Source of the DNA: Hofstenia miamia
Taxonomy: Eukaryota > Xenacoelomorpha > Acoela
Length of the DNA stretch: 39,233 nt
Assembly: GCA_004352715.1 (NCBI GenBank)
Contig: SCFE01000071.1
Location: 1,876,903-1,916,135 of the forward strand
Direction of reading: 5' to 3'
Within the stretch, counting starts at the first letter, position 1; every line of letters starts with the position of its first letter. Below are positions 1-10,801 of the stretch, piece by piece. Below the pieces are notes generated by a model. It saw only the letters and a list, made by a program, of their open reading frames with translations, was not told where the DNA came from and made no database searches. Made by a program: the position numbers and the translations under genes.

Positions 1-152
1 AATCAAATTTGAGCAACACACTTAGCACCATCGAGGGGACATAATTAGCTTTCGTAAACCTAAACTTGAAATTACTCTTACGTCAGAATAATGTTAATAC
101 AATCAAAAAATAAACAAATAATAATCATGAAAATTCCCTGAGTGACTCTACA
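1..152 (-). repeat. 3' LTR of copy A, partial
   Basis: The segment is nearly identical to the LTR parts at 10039-10194, 21371-21535 and 33370-33528. On the minus strand it starts TGTAGAGTCACT directly after a purine tract. Its other end lies outside the window, so only the first part of an LTR of about 350 bp is visible. Confidence 0.85.
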
Positions 153-163
153 CGCCCCCCTTT
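153..163 (-). promoter_or_regulatory. Polypurine tract (plus-strand priming site), copy A
   Basis: The minus strand reads AAAGGGGGGCG immediately before the LTR start TGTAGAG. A purine run abutting the 3' LTR is the standard plus-strand primer site of LTR retrotransposons. The same arrangement recurs at 21361-21370 and 33529-33537. Confidence 0.75.
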
Positions 164-170
164 GCTCAAA

Positions 171-3100
171 TTAATTTTGCGGCAGTAGGTGGAGAGTAGG
201 ACCTGAGACTCTTCATTGAGTAGCTATGACCATTTTCATTGCTAATTCTCCTTCCCATTCTTTTAATTCAGCATACTGAGGCTCACGGGAGAGTTGCATT
301 AAGACCTCTCTCTGTGTAACAACTTCATCTTTTAAGTTGAAGTAGTGGATTGTAGGCAACTGGTTGTTAATGGGGCAGTTCTTTCTTAATTGCTCGTTAA
401 TCGCAGTCCCTCTGTTAAAGATATCACGAATCGTCAGCTTTCCATCAATAAAGATTCTTTCTTTTTTATCACACGCCAGTAATTTTTCACGTACTGACTT
501 GTATTCATCTGTTTTAATCAGTTTATTCGCCTCAGCACGAATGCTCACAAAGTTTTCACTCTATCGGGAAGGTGGGCTGACACTTTCTTCTTATTTTTCT
601 TTACTCACCATTTCAGTTGAATGAGTGGAGTCTCAACACATGGAGGGGGAATGCATAATAAATTTTCCTTCTCAATATTGCATTCCAAATCTGCAAACAA
701 ACACTTGGTTTGTAAACTAGCAGTCCCAATCATAACAGGATAGTTGATCTGAGGATGTTTAATCATATCCCAAAATCGGTTTCTTAATCCACGTTTTCAA
801 TTCCTCAATTTGTTTGTTAGAAATCTTCATGTGAGCAGTAGTGCATTCTACGTCCAGTGCTACTTGTCGCCCTGGGGATTGTAGAATGACCAGTTCCTCT
901 TTCAAAAACATCTTGGTTAAACACCACTTCATCATTCCAAGAACATCCTTTTCACTATTTTCCACTAGTACTCTCTTTTGAGTCAATAACTCTTTATCAA
1001 AGTCAGAAGGGTCATGCTTGAGCATGAGAATCCTTTCATTTTCAGTAAACAACCATTGAGGGGTAGGATGAGGTGATCCACCAAATTTATCTAAATTAGC
1101 TTTCTCGATGAGGTCATGGATCTGTGGAGATAATTGCACTGAGGAGGTAGCCAATAATTCTTCTTCTCTAAAAAACTGTTCAGGGGTCTTCATGATCTGT
1201 TCAAATATAGTGATAGGAATTATTTTTCCTTCTTTCTCAACCTGTCTGGTGGATTCCGCGAACTTTCCGTAGCCACACTCTGGATAAGATATCCTGTGTG
1301 CATCAAAGAAGTTTTCATTCTTCTCTATCACTCCACTTGTTCTTATTAACTCCAAAAATGTTTGCGTAGAACCAGGTTGTCATTCAATTAATCTTTTAGT
1401 GCTTAATAGGGCATTATCCGAAGAAAATATTGCGAACTTAGTTTCAGCGGTCACACCCCACATGTACTTTTTCATCATTTCAGAAAAAATATTGATGTCT
1501 GACGGACAAATTCCCAAATGGTTGCTAATCAAGATGATTGACATTTTTCCTGTTATACTACTCACCCCCACCAGTCGGGCATAATATTTTTTGTAATGAT
1601 CCATAGCTCTTTTGGTTTTGCAGGGTGAAGATGGCGGTGTACATTTGTGTAATAACCAGTTCTTCACTTTCCATGTAAGTGGACAGACAGCTATTTCATG
1701 ATCTGCCATCTTTGACATTGTTTTCCGTTTGTTCTGATTGATCGGTAGATTTATATGAGGGTCTTTAGTTAAATAGATAGCAATGATCCATATGGCACCT
1801 CTTGCATAAATGTCAGGCACTTTTTCTTCTGAAAACAACTGCGACTTAAAGTTTTTCTGGTCTTGCATGTCATAGGAAAACTTGATTTCCCGTAATAATC
1901 CCTCAACAGATTGATGATATTGAGAACTGGGACTTTTTATTTGTAAGTTGGGCCAATCGGACTCGGGGTTTTTTGTAGCTTTGATGTCTGACCATATAGC
2001 CTGGATTCCTTGTAAGGTTTCAACACTTTGGGCAAAAGTGAAACTGACCCTCATATCTGTTACTGTGTGTATAGAGTTTACGTTTAGTACTTCCAGTGTT
2101 TGTGCTTGCAGTATGGTATCAATTAATAATTTTTTATCCACCGCTAATCTATGTGAGGGAATTTTTTCACATAACATAAGATCTGTAAATAATAGTTTAG
2201 TAACTGATAGCATATGAGTGTGTTGCATAGATATTTGACTATAGGTAGATTGATAAAGAATAATAAAATTCTCCATTCTGTAGTGAAGGCTTTCTATCAC
2301 TTCAGGGATGCTGTCTTCATATTCTTCCCTGAGCACTATTACGAGTCATATTCCTTCAACTTTTGCTATCTGATATGCAATTTCTATCTGCTCCATTATC
2401 TGTTCATCTTGTATTTCATGAATTCTCAAGAAATATATTACTAAAAGGTTTGGGAAATCAATATTAATGCATTCAAAACTTCGAATTGTGCTTCCATTAT
2501 TTAGAAATTTGCAAAGATTGTAGATTGAGAAGTCTTCATCAAAAGAAATATGCACAGTACTTCTCCAATATGAGTGACTAATTCCTTCAAGCATACTTGA
2601 ATCGTAACATATTATGGAATTTATTTTTGGACGTCTTTCTGCATCAATTATAAAAGGTATTATATCAATAGAACAACTTAACTGTCTAGTATTGTAAGTC
2701 CATTGTAATTGGTTCTGTGTTTCTTCTGAAATATTATCCCGAATGTAATGTACTGCTCTATGTGTAGCTATGAAATAGGGGTGCAGTGTTTCTTTGCCAA
2801 CTTTCAACATCTTTTTCTTTCGTTCTTCTGTCTTCCTGGATCTGACTGTGGAAGTAACGGAACTATCAGAGGTCGAGGGGGCTATTGAATCACTCTTTGG
2901 GGAGGTATTTACATTTTGTAATGCACTAAATGGGTTATGTATATTTTGTGTTTTTAAAGTTTGTGAGGTTTTTGTTGCCAGCTCTGCTCGTGCACATGGA
3001 AGTACGTGTCCCCCCACATAGTAGTGAGATGATGAGGACAGTGTCAATGCTGTATGCTCTCCTAATCGTGGAGCTACGTGTTGCCCACATGGGATAGGAC

Positions 3101-3281
3101 TCTCCTCAGCACCTTCATGTCGTCCTCTTTTGTTTTCACGTGCCTCATCAAGCAAAGATCCGTGTCTCCCACGCCTAGATGAGGATGTGCCATCATGTCT
3201 GCTAACCTCCATTTTCCTTCTCACTCTTTGATGGGGTGGAGGAGCTGGCAACTCGCGTTTTTTCTTCCCTATCGGTATCAT
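171..3281 (-). pseudogene. ORF3 of copy A, unknown protein in the env position, broken
   Basis: I do not recognise this protein. It starts at an ATG lying 80 nt inside the end of pol in a different frame and runs to just before the polypurine tract. The N-terminal 150 or so residues are basic, Ser/Arg-rich and low in complexity (KKKREL, SSSRRGRHG). The rest looks globular and mostly helical. No signal peptide, transmembrane helix or furin-like site is evident, so it does not resemble a retroviral Env. Breaks: TGA at 2346-2348 and 1380-1382, a small indel near 785-810 that shifts frame, a deletion of about 360 nt near 400 between short direct repeats (TTAAGAAAG-like), and TGA at 213-215. The sister at 33545-36961 keeps one frame throughout. 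Confidence 0.75.
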
Positions 3282-4749
3282 TCCTAAACATATCTATAAG
3301 GTTAAGGTCCCAAATATTGGGATCATAAGTTTGATTGTCTCTGGCTTGCCTTGAAGGCAACACTTGTGAGCCACAATTATCTACTATATCAGGTTCAAAA
3401 TCAGTATCATAAAAATCTTCCTCAGCAAATTTGGTTAAATTATCATAAGTTGCAAATTCATCAATACCATTATCAACTAATGTAAATTCGTTATTGTCAT
3501 CAATGATGACATTGTCAATATCTTTAATTGATCGTTTTAGTCTCTGAAAATGTACGGTTTTTCCGTTATTAAGTGTATATGTGTTGTGGTCGAGCACTTT
3601 CTCCACAGTGAATGGTCCTTGCCAATTATTGGCTAATTTCCATACTTGATTGTGATCAGTTGTTACACGAGGTAGATATGCAAATACTTTATCTCCTCAT
3701 TTATGCGATTCACCATATAATTTTTTATTAAACGTTCTCTTTTGTCTAATACATGATTGACTGGTGTTGTGACAAATGGTTAAGTGAATTTGCTGCATAT
3801 CACATAACAACTGATTGACATATTTATCTAAGGTAATTTCTGAGTAATTAGGATACATCATTGATAATGAGGTTAATGCTTCACAGCTGAACATAGGTTT
3901 AAACAGACTGACCTGGTTGTAGAATGAACTGAGGTATTATAAAAAAATCCAATACATTCTATTACCTGCCGCCAATCTTTCCCTGCTGCTCGTGATAAAG
4001 CCACCCTGATTAATTTTATTAGAGTTCTGTTTAGCCATTCCACTAAACCATTGGCTTGAGGGTGGTACGCGGTAGTAAAATCATGTATTATCTCTAATTC
4101 AGACATAAGGGTTTTCATCAAATTACTTTCGAACTGTGGACCATGATCCTAGATAAGCCAAGACATAGGGCCATATTTTAAAATCCATTCCTTCACTATC
4201 TTATCAGCTACCTTTTCAGCGTGTGTGCTATCCATTGGAATTATTCTAGCATATTTAGTAAAATGATCTACTATCACTAAAAGATGCTGAAATCCATCAC
4301 TGTCACGAGATAATTGCTCTAGGTCCATATGCACAATTTCATTGGGACTGGTGGCCACACAACATTCTAATTCAGCCCATTGTTCTGGGAAATGAGAGGA
4401 GTTATTCAACAGACACTTCCCACATTTATCTATTACGTCCTGAACTGTTGATCTAATTCCAATGGTAACATACTGAGAGTTAAACGTCTTTTCGGTTTGT
4501 ATAATTCCTAAATGTCCTCTTTTGTGAACCCTTCTCACAAGATCCCTTTTAAAATATTCAGGAATAGCAAGGCGATTATTCCGACTTTTCACATATAGTA
4601 ATCCTTTCTCTGTCATTGTCCAGTTATATTGATTGTAATACCTAATCACAGTTGGTGAAAGGGGAAAGAAGGGGTCCTTCATCCTTTTCATAATATCAGA
4701 GAGTATCAGATCATTTTGTTGATGTTTAATAATTTCTTCTTCAGATATT
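3202..4749 (-). pseudogene. Integrase region of pol, copy A, broken
   Basis: It inserts retrotransposon cDNA into the genome. An HHCC zinc-binding module is visible (VHKRGH then CGKC, about 4430-4540). The DDE core shows the Asp of HMDLEQL, the Asp of DHGPQF and the Glu of PQANGLVEWLNRT. The tail has the GPF motif (WQGPFTVEKVLD). After it comes an acidic extension of about 90 residues (for example DDNNEF, EEDFYDTDFE) ending at 3202. Breaks: TGA near 4755, TAG at 4149-4151, a frameshift around 3890-3905 and TGA at 3697-3699. The last stop is present in all three copies covering it. The final 80 nt overlap the ORF3 start. Confidence 0.85.
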
Positions 4750-4754
4750 TCTTC

Positions 4755-6104
4755 TCAGATTAAGATTGGCAAAATTTCTTTACCATTTCGATCAGCATTT
4801 ATTTCGGGGATCAACTCATATTCAGTGTGTGGTATAAATCCAAATGGGATCTTCTCCCCAGCTGGCTTTTTTAAATCCCTTTCATAGCTTGGCAATGCTG
4901 TCCAATAGTCAGCGTTCAGATGTAAACGTCCAGGGTGAGGTTTTATTGAAAAAGAAAAATCATTATGATATTCTATCCATCTGGCTACTATATTGGACTT
5001 ATCTCCTGAGAATTTTTTAAGCCAGGCTAGTGCACTGTTGTTGGTGCGCACAATGAACTTGTGACCTAATATAAAATATCGAAATTTCTTGAGCGACTCC
5101 ACTAATGCTAACATCTCACATTTGGTTGTGCTGTAATTTTTCTCAGCAGCTCATAATTTCCTACTAAAATATTGAACCAGGCTTTCAACTCCATTTATCT
5201 CTTGGCTCAACACGCCACTAATGGCAACAGTGCTTGCATCGCAGTCTACAATGAAATCCTTTGTATAATCCGGGGTATTTAATGATGGTATCTTTTTAAG
5301 CTCGGTTTTTATTCCTTCTAATGCTTCCTGCTCAGTCCATGTCCATTTGAATTCGTGAGATTTTTTAACACGTAAACTGATGGATTTTGTTTTCTCGGCC
5401 AAATCTGGGATAAACATTCCGTAGTAATTTAAGAATCCCATTAACCTCTGCACATCTTTTCTGCTCCTGGGTGTCTCAATTTTTTCTAAAAACTGCTTTG
5501 CATTGGTTTTTATTGAGATCCTTCCATGTTTGATTACTCTGCCCAAAAACGTGACTTTAATCTGCGCCAAAGAGCATTTATTACCATTCACTTTAAGTCC
5601 GGCTTTCTGCAACAACTCCAAGGTCTGATTTAATTTCTCAAGATGTTCATCAAAAATGTTGCTTGCTACCAGAATATCATCAATATATGCTGAAATCTCA
5701 GGTTCGAGAATGTTGGACTTGTTGGTCAATATTTTGGTGACATAGTGCTGGAAAGTCGCAGGTGCATTACAAAACCCGAAGGCCATATATTTCCATTCAT
5801 ACAGGCTGTAGGGTGTAATGAATGCGGTTTTTGGAATGTCGGACAGACACATTGGTACTTGCCAATAGGATTTACATAAATTGAGGCAGGAAAAATATTT
5901 ATATCTACTGGCATCGTATAAAAGATCCTTGATCCTAGGCAATGGATAGGCATCTTTGATCGTGGCATCATTCAATTTTCTAAAGTTGATACATAATCAG
6001 TACTTTTCCCCTTGCCAAATAAACACAGTTGGGGCAGCATAGGGACTATTGCTTCCCTGATTTATTCCACTCTCGATTAGATCCTTTAGAACTTTCTCAT
6101 ATTC
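4755..6104 (-). pseudogene. Reverse transcriptase-RNase H region of pol, copy A, broken
   Basis: It would make cDNA from the element RNA and degrade the RNA strand. RT motifs in order: FRKLND, AYPLPRI, YWQVP, FITPY..YEWKYMAFGFCNAPATFQ and the catalytic YIDDILVAS. RNase H shows DCDAS and KCEMLAL. The third acidic position reads RTNNSAL here against RTDNSAL in the copy at 28906-30444, so a catalytic Asp is Asn. Stops lie at about 6103, about 5998 and 5151-5153 (TGA where blocks X and Y have CGA). The frame is otherwise continuous with the upstream linker. Confidence 0.9.
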
Positions 6105-7098
6105 TTATTTGAGGTTTTCTGGAACCCTGTGGACAGGAAATTGAATCAGCTTATCCTGCTTTACCTCAATCACATGTTCTTCTCCAATTGCTTGCCCCAC
6201 ACTTATCATACCATAATTAAAAACTTCACTCTTACTCTGAAGTATCAAAATGAGTGATCTCTTCTCTATATCATCTAGATATGAGTGGGTTTCATTATTT
6301 ACAGTAGGGATCTGAACAGTAGACAACTCTTCTAAATCATGAATGGCAGTACATATAGACAAGCAGGAGGTCTCTACACTCTTGACATGAACTGGTACTC
6401 CTATTATCTGTAGATCTAATTCATTAAATTGCACTGGATGTGTTGATCCATTAAGAATGGTAACATAGGTCTTTCCTGAACTTACTTTACATAAATTGGG
6501 TGAAAAAGAGATGCCTTTAATATATTTGCCTCTTTGGCCCACTATCATCACGTCTCCATTCATCTCTGAATTCGAAAACACAGCTACTCGGGTCCAGTGC
6601 TTAGCTTCTAAGTAGACAGGCTCATCTAAATTGAACACAACTTCCCATTCGGGGATTGTAGCTAACTGCGTGGCTTCTTGATCCTTTATAGATATCGTAT
6701 TATTTTTATAATCAATCACACATGAGTTTCTCTCGAGAAAGTCATTGCCCAAAATCAAATCATAGGGGAGTTGATGATTAGCAGTATCAATGACAATGAG
6801 GTCTACTTCAAATTGTTCAGCACGAATCTTTAACATGGCATTTCGTAACTTCCCTTTCAATGAAATTAAATTTCCAGACGCATCAATGAGTTTAATATCA
6901 GATGGGGATTTACTGAATCACAGGTAAAGCAAATGTCTTTACAACATTCATCACTTATGATTGAAGCAGCAGCACCAGTGTTAATTGTAGCATTAATATT
7001 TTGTCCATTCATTTCCACAGGAATTAGGTTTTTCCTTATCAGATTAGTAACAACCAATACATCCCATGCACGTTTTAAAGGAGTTGGCGCTCCATTTA
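6105..7098 (-). pseudogene. Protease and linker region of pol, copy A, broken
   Basis: This is the start of Pol, in the -1 frame relative to gag. A retropepsin-like stretch is seen: IPVEMNGQ, then INATINTGAAASIISDE, then LILGNDFLERNSCVIDY. The last part matches the ILGxDFL flap-distal motif of gypsy proteases. The catalytic D-T-G reads N-T-G (codon AAC at 6980-6982), and the same change is in the other two copies. A 1-nt deletion near 6910 shifts the frame. About 150 residues of linker of unknown role follow before RT. Confidence 0.85.
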
Positions 7099-8856
7099 AT
7101 TTAAATGTGGTGATTCGTTCTCTGTCAAATCGACTAACAATGTGTCAGTGGAAGATGCAGCAGGGTCATCAACCAAGAAGCCCTCGCCTTCAGCAACAAT
7201 TTGGATCTTTGCCTTACAATTAGATTTTAAATGTCCTTTCTCGCCACAGTGGAAACACCTCACTGAAGCCATGTCAAAATCTTTCTTCAAAACTGTTTTC
7301 TTGGGTTCATATCTTACATTTGTTCCAGATAATTCATGAAGATCTTTGTCAATTCTACTAGAGTTATAAATCATGTAAACAACACTAATTGCCTTTCTTA
7401 TAATCTCGTGCAAACTCTCCTCTGGGTCACATTTCATTTCCAGGCGACTATGAATAGAAGGGGGAAAACCTCTGCAAATATAAGAGAAGAGGTCATGCTG
7501 AGAGTATTCAGGAGACAAACTGCTTAATCAAAAAAGTCTTTCAACTTGCATGATGTAATTACGAATATTGTCACCTCTCTTAAAAGACATATCACAAAGT
7601 AAAGTCTTGTATTGGTGTTTTATGTGAGGGGCTTGATAGTGATCCTCAAAAAACCCAACTAACAGTTGATAGTCAGTCTTGATATTCAGATCTAACATCA
7701 TGTATTGATTGTATGCTAAGCCACTTAAATACAGTGGAAACTGTGATACAGCGTCTTCTTGAGATGTTTTATACTGTTTCATGTGAAGCTCAAACAAAAA
7801 GAACCACTCCTCAAAGGATTGTGAAACTGCATCAATTTGTCCAGTGAACTTAGGCAATACTGAATGTTTACTGTGCACTGGTATTTGTCCGGGTTTTTCA
7901 AGAGGAAGAATCGAATGACGAAATCAGGGTCGCTTATCTGAGGTGTTACCATTTACAGGACTCATTACATTGCTAACATGTTCTTTAGTGGTTGTTACCG
8001 CAGAGGTGCAAAGTGACTGCGCATGGACGGAAGGAGTGAAATCTCTCTGAGGGGTAACAACTGTAGCAATGGATGCTTGAGTAAATGTAGGATTAGACAC
8101 CAACAAAGTGATACAGGATGACACTGAGGTTGGGGGAACTATCACCTTACTTTCATCGCACTGTGAAGGCATTAGCGCACTCAAAAGAACAGGGGTTGAA
8201 TTTCCACCTCCTCCAAATCGAATCATCTGCGCGAATTGATCAGTGATCTTCTTGGCCCAATCCCCTAAAGCTTCATTTAATGTAGCATGAGTAACAAATT
8301 CATCAACAGGGGTTTTTAAGAGGTTGGCTTCTTCTGACTTGGCCATATTGGTTTTTAGTTCATGGATTTGTAATTCCAATGCAACAGTGGATTCTAGCAT
8401 CCACATTTCCATCTTCTGGTATGCAACATGTTGAGTGTTGAGCTCAGCTTGGAGAGACTCAACTTGATGCTCACTGTCCATTCTCATAGCGACTTGCTGT
8501 GATAATGCATCTTTCAGGTGCTCAATCTCCATTTGTTGAGTATCAAAGTGTGGCAGGGAGTTCATCACATTATCAACATGATTATATGGACGGAATGGAA
8601 TGGGAGGAGCATTCTGCGTATTCAAGACTCTGCGAAGCTGTGGCTGGATATTAGGGCTGCTAGTACTAGCGTTCAGGTATGGACTAGTTGATGCATTTTG
8701 ATCTCACCTTTGAGCAGTTTGGGTTGGAGAGAAATTTAACAACGATCCAACCGTGCAAGGGGCAACGTCCTGGTTGCCATCGCTTGCACAGGGGACACTT
8801 TGATCCGGAGAAATCCCAAAAGTAGAAGAGTAAGTAACAGTCTGACTTGAATCCAT
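7096..8856 (-). pseudogene. gag, copy A, broken
   Basis: This is the structural capsid and nucleocapsid protein. I place the start at 8856 (MDSSQTVTYSS) because the frame from there is continuous to 7096 over 587 codons, apart from three TGA codons at 8704, 7924 and 7528. Shorter readings starting at 8625 lose a conserved N-terminus. In order: Ser/Thr/Pro-rich N-terminus, predicted coiled coil (MEIEHLKDALSQQVAMRMD and following, about 8300-8550), a capsid-like helical region from KFTGQIDAVSQSFEEW, and one CCHC knuckle CFHCGEKGHLKSNC (C-x2-C-x4-H-x4-C) near the end. The gag stop TAA is preceded by a slippery heptamer. Confidence 0.85.
7099..7105 (-). promoter_or_regulatory. Slippery heptamer TTTAAAT for gag-pol -1 frameshift, copy A
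   Basis: In the gag frame the codons are CAT TTA AAT TAA, so T TTA AAT fits the X XXY YYZ rule exactly and sits against the gag stop. The pol frame is -1 and is open upstream across this site; in block X it opens at 23671 just after a TGA. The same heptamer is at 31218-31224. In block X it is degraded to TTTAAGT (23695-23701). Confidence 0.6.
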
Positions 8857-8930
8857 TTAAGTAAGAATCAAACAACAAACAATACACAAGAAAATAACCA
8901 GTATAACTGACAGATGGGAGCACTTCCCAA

Positions 8931-9699
8931 CTACAAAAGAAACACACAGCTCATAAAAATCACAGGATACAAACCCAAATGTGGGATATGGCGGCACTTG
9001 GTAATAAATCCAACATGTCAAGCACTGAGACAAAACAGAAATTTAAAGAGTAAAAACATAAATGAAGCAGAACACTTAAAAATTGTAACTGCCTTTCCAA
9101 TGGAAAGAAAAAAGGATCAGTATACATCAGTTGGTAGATTTGCACTGAAATCCAATTGCCATCAGGGGAAACAACTATCCCAGCTGACAAGCACCAAAGC
9201 TAAACCAAAACCAAATCAAAACCATCAAAAGAGACAACAGAGAATGTTTTGTTATCATGTCAGCGTCCTGTCACAGTCGCCATGTAGAATTGTGGGCTGT
9301 AAATATACTAGAAAACTATTTGACTCTGCAGAAGGTTTAACATAGAGATCTGACAGCCCTGATTCCAAGAAAACAAGTAAAGAGAGAACTTATATAAACA
9401 TTGGTAATTCATCCAAGTAATCAATACTTTAGGTAACTCCAAGATGACAAACTCACATGGCTTCCAGCCAAAGCGAAGTCTTCAGGAACATTGTAGTGCT
9501 CAACTTAGTGCATGGTGCTACCCTATTTGTCTCACTTATTAATTTCTATCTCATAGACAAAATAAACATCTCATTTTCATTGTTAGTTCTCAGCTCACTA
9601 AATAATATTCTGTAATTGCCAGACATTTGTGCTAGCCAACAGCATGGTATCATCACAGTGTCATAAAATATAAGTGCATGTATGTGGTGAATATCAAAC
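8931..9699 (-). other. Intron-like segment in the 5' leader of copy A
   Basis: On the minus strand this 769-nt stretch begins GTTTGA and ends in a pyrimidine-rich tract TTTCTTTTGTAG. The leader of block Y joins the sequence on either side with only one extra base (33040-33042), lacking exactly this segment. Block X keeps only its beginning. It lies upstream of the gag start, in what would be the 5' UTR. The open frames inside it (8960-9190 minus, 8914-9345 plus) show no recognisable motif and are not called as genes. Confidence 0.4.
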
Positions 9700-9737
9700 G
9701 AAAGTTTTATTATTTCCTTATGCATAACTGTATCCAT
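9546..9737 (-). CDS. Small leader ORF upstream of gag, copy A (doubtful)
   Basis: A 63-codon frame begins at an ATG that is also present in block X (near 21810) and block Y (33079), with conserved HKEIIKL after it. It ends inside the intron-like segment. In block Y, where that segment is missing, the frame continues to 98 codons and overlaps gag in another frame. It could be an upstream ORF that regulates gag translation, or chance. I see no known domain. Confidence 0.2.
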   Translation of the reverse strand: MDTVMHKEIIKLSFDIHHIHALIFYDTVMIPCCWLAQMSGNYRILFSELRTNNENEMFILSMR

Positions 9738-9820
9738 AACTTAATAGGTCCACAATTTGGGCTGGTAAGATCTGCTGATCTCCAGGAGCTACATGTTGCC
9801 CTGTACTTTGAGAAAGCACT

Positions 9821-9835
9821 CCCAAATTGTCGCCA
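9821..9835 (-). promoter_or_regulatory. Candidate tRNA primer-binding site, copy A
   Basis: Just inside the 5' LTR the minus strand reads TGGCGACAATTTGGG. It begins TGG as expected for pairing to a tRNA CCA end. I could not assign a tRNA. In blocks X and Y the first bases read CAG and CAGT instead, so either those copies mutated or the boundary is a few bases away. Confidence 0.35.
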
Positions 9836-10194
9836 CACTTAAGCAATTATTTTCATATTCAAAAAATACTAATAGAAATAACAGAGGAGAAAGTGAACAG
9901 TAATTGAAGCTAGATAAAATCCATTAACCTTTTCTAACATTGTTTCTCAATTTATACACCTTCAAATAATTACCTGTCTTTGTTTACAACTACAGTTAAT
10001 CATTAGCTATTCATGTCATTGACTTATTAACTTCCCTCGCAAATTAAATTTGAGCAACACGTTTAGCACCATCAAGGGGACATAACTAGCTTTCATAAAC
10101 CTAAGCTCGAAATTACTCTTACATCATAATGACGTTAATACAATCAAAAATAAAAATGAATAATAATCACGAAAATTCCCCAAGTGACTCTACT
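9836..10194 (-). repeat. 5' LTR of copy A
   Basis: This is about 359 bp matching the LTRs at 21371-21712 and 33176-33528 along their whole length. The outer end reads ...GACTCTACT on the plus strand where the other copies have ...GACTCTACA, so the terminal T of the expected TG start is mutated or the boundary is at 10193. The inner boundary is set by the candidate primer-binding site and is approximate. Confidence 0.8.
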
Positions 10195-10801
10195 ATAACA
10201 TAATACATGCTTGGTCACTTTATCAGTCTATTATAGGTCACCTAAGCCCTTTCTTACCAATGTTGATTATTGATTACATGTAAATGATCAAATCAATAGC
10301 CAGCTAAACAGAGAAAAACTCCTATTCGTGCACCTAATGTAAATGCAGGTTCATGGTTTGGATCAAGGACCCTCAAGTCACTTCTGATATGTTTCCAAAC
10401 CACTACTACTGCATTTACGTTTAGCTTGACATTCTGTATTAAATAATCAAACCAATATAAAATCTAAGAATAAGATTTTTGAAGAATTTACTTCAACAAT
10501 TTCCAAATTGATTTATGCTCTATTTATAGTTAACTTGAAAAAGTACCTGTCATTCAAAATTCAAATTTAATTTGTCTGCCAAAATGGCTGAAAATAATGG
10601 AAGCAAATTCGCCCCCTTTGTTTTGTCAAATTCGACGGCAAGTACTAATTTGCTATATTATTACTTGGTTGCATTTTTACAAAGATAATTTCTGATAATT
10701 AAACTTAAATTGTTTTTCTAAATAATCATTCGATCTTAGTTTTGACTAATCATTTGTTCTTCTTTCTTCATTAGCAGCAATTTCTTTGGATTATGCTACA
10801 T
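10195..10801. other. Flank between copy A and the first gap, no feature seen
   Basis: AT-rich sequence with no ORF of note, no match to the elements in this window, and no tRNA or clear repeat. It is probably host intergenic DNA. Confidence 0.5.

Larger units (their letters stand above)
1..10194 (-). mobile_element. Copy A: near-complete Ty3/gypsy-type LTR retrotransposon with a third ORF
   Basis: Read on the minus strand the order is 5' LTR, leader, gag, protease, RT-RNase H, integrase, ORF3, polypurine tract, 3' LTR. The RT-RNase H-integrase order is that of Ty3/gypsy elements, not Ty1/copia. The integrase tail carries a GPF motif and no chromodomain is seen. The 3' LTR is cut by the left window edge, so target-site duplications cannot be compared. 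All three ORFs are broken by stops, frameshifts and deletions. It is the only copy here with the full leader and the full RNase H and integrase lengths, so it serves as the reference for the truncated copies. Confidence 0.9.

Noticed and set aside
213-3281. Reading ORF3 as a retroviral-type envelope because of its position
   Set aside because: No signal peptide, transmembrane helix, cleavage site or glycoprotein-like Cys pattern is visible in any copy.
7142-7527. Plus-strand frames opposite gag (also 23273-23685 minus and 31261-31646 plus)
   Set aside because: They recur only because they mirror the conserved gag sequence; they are antisense shadows.
8914-9345. Plus-strand ORF of 143 codons opposite the leader of copy A
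   Set aside because: No recognisable domain, lies within the intron-like segment, and is not conserved in blocks X or Y.
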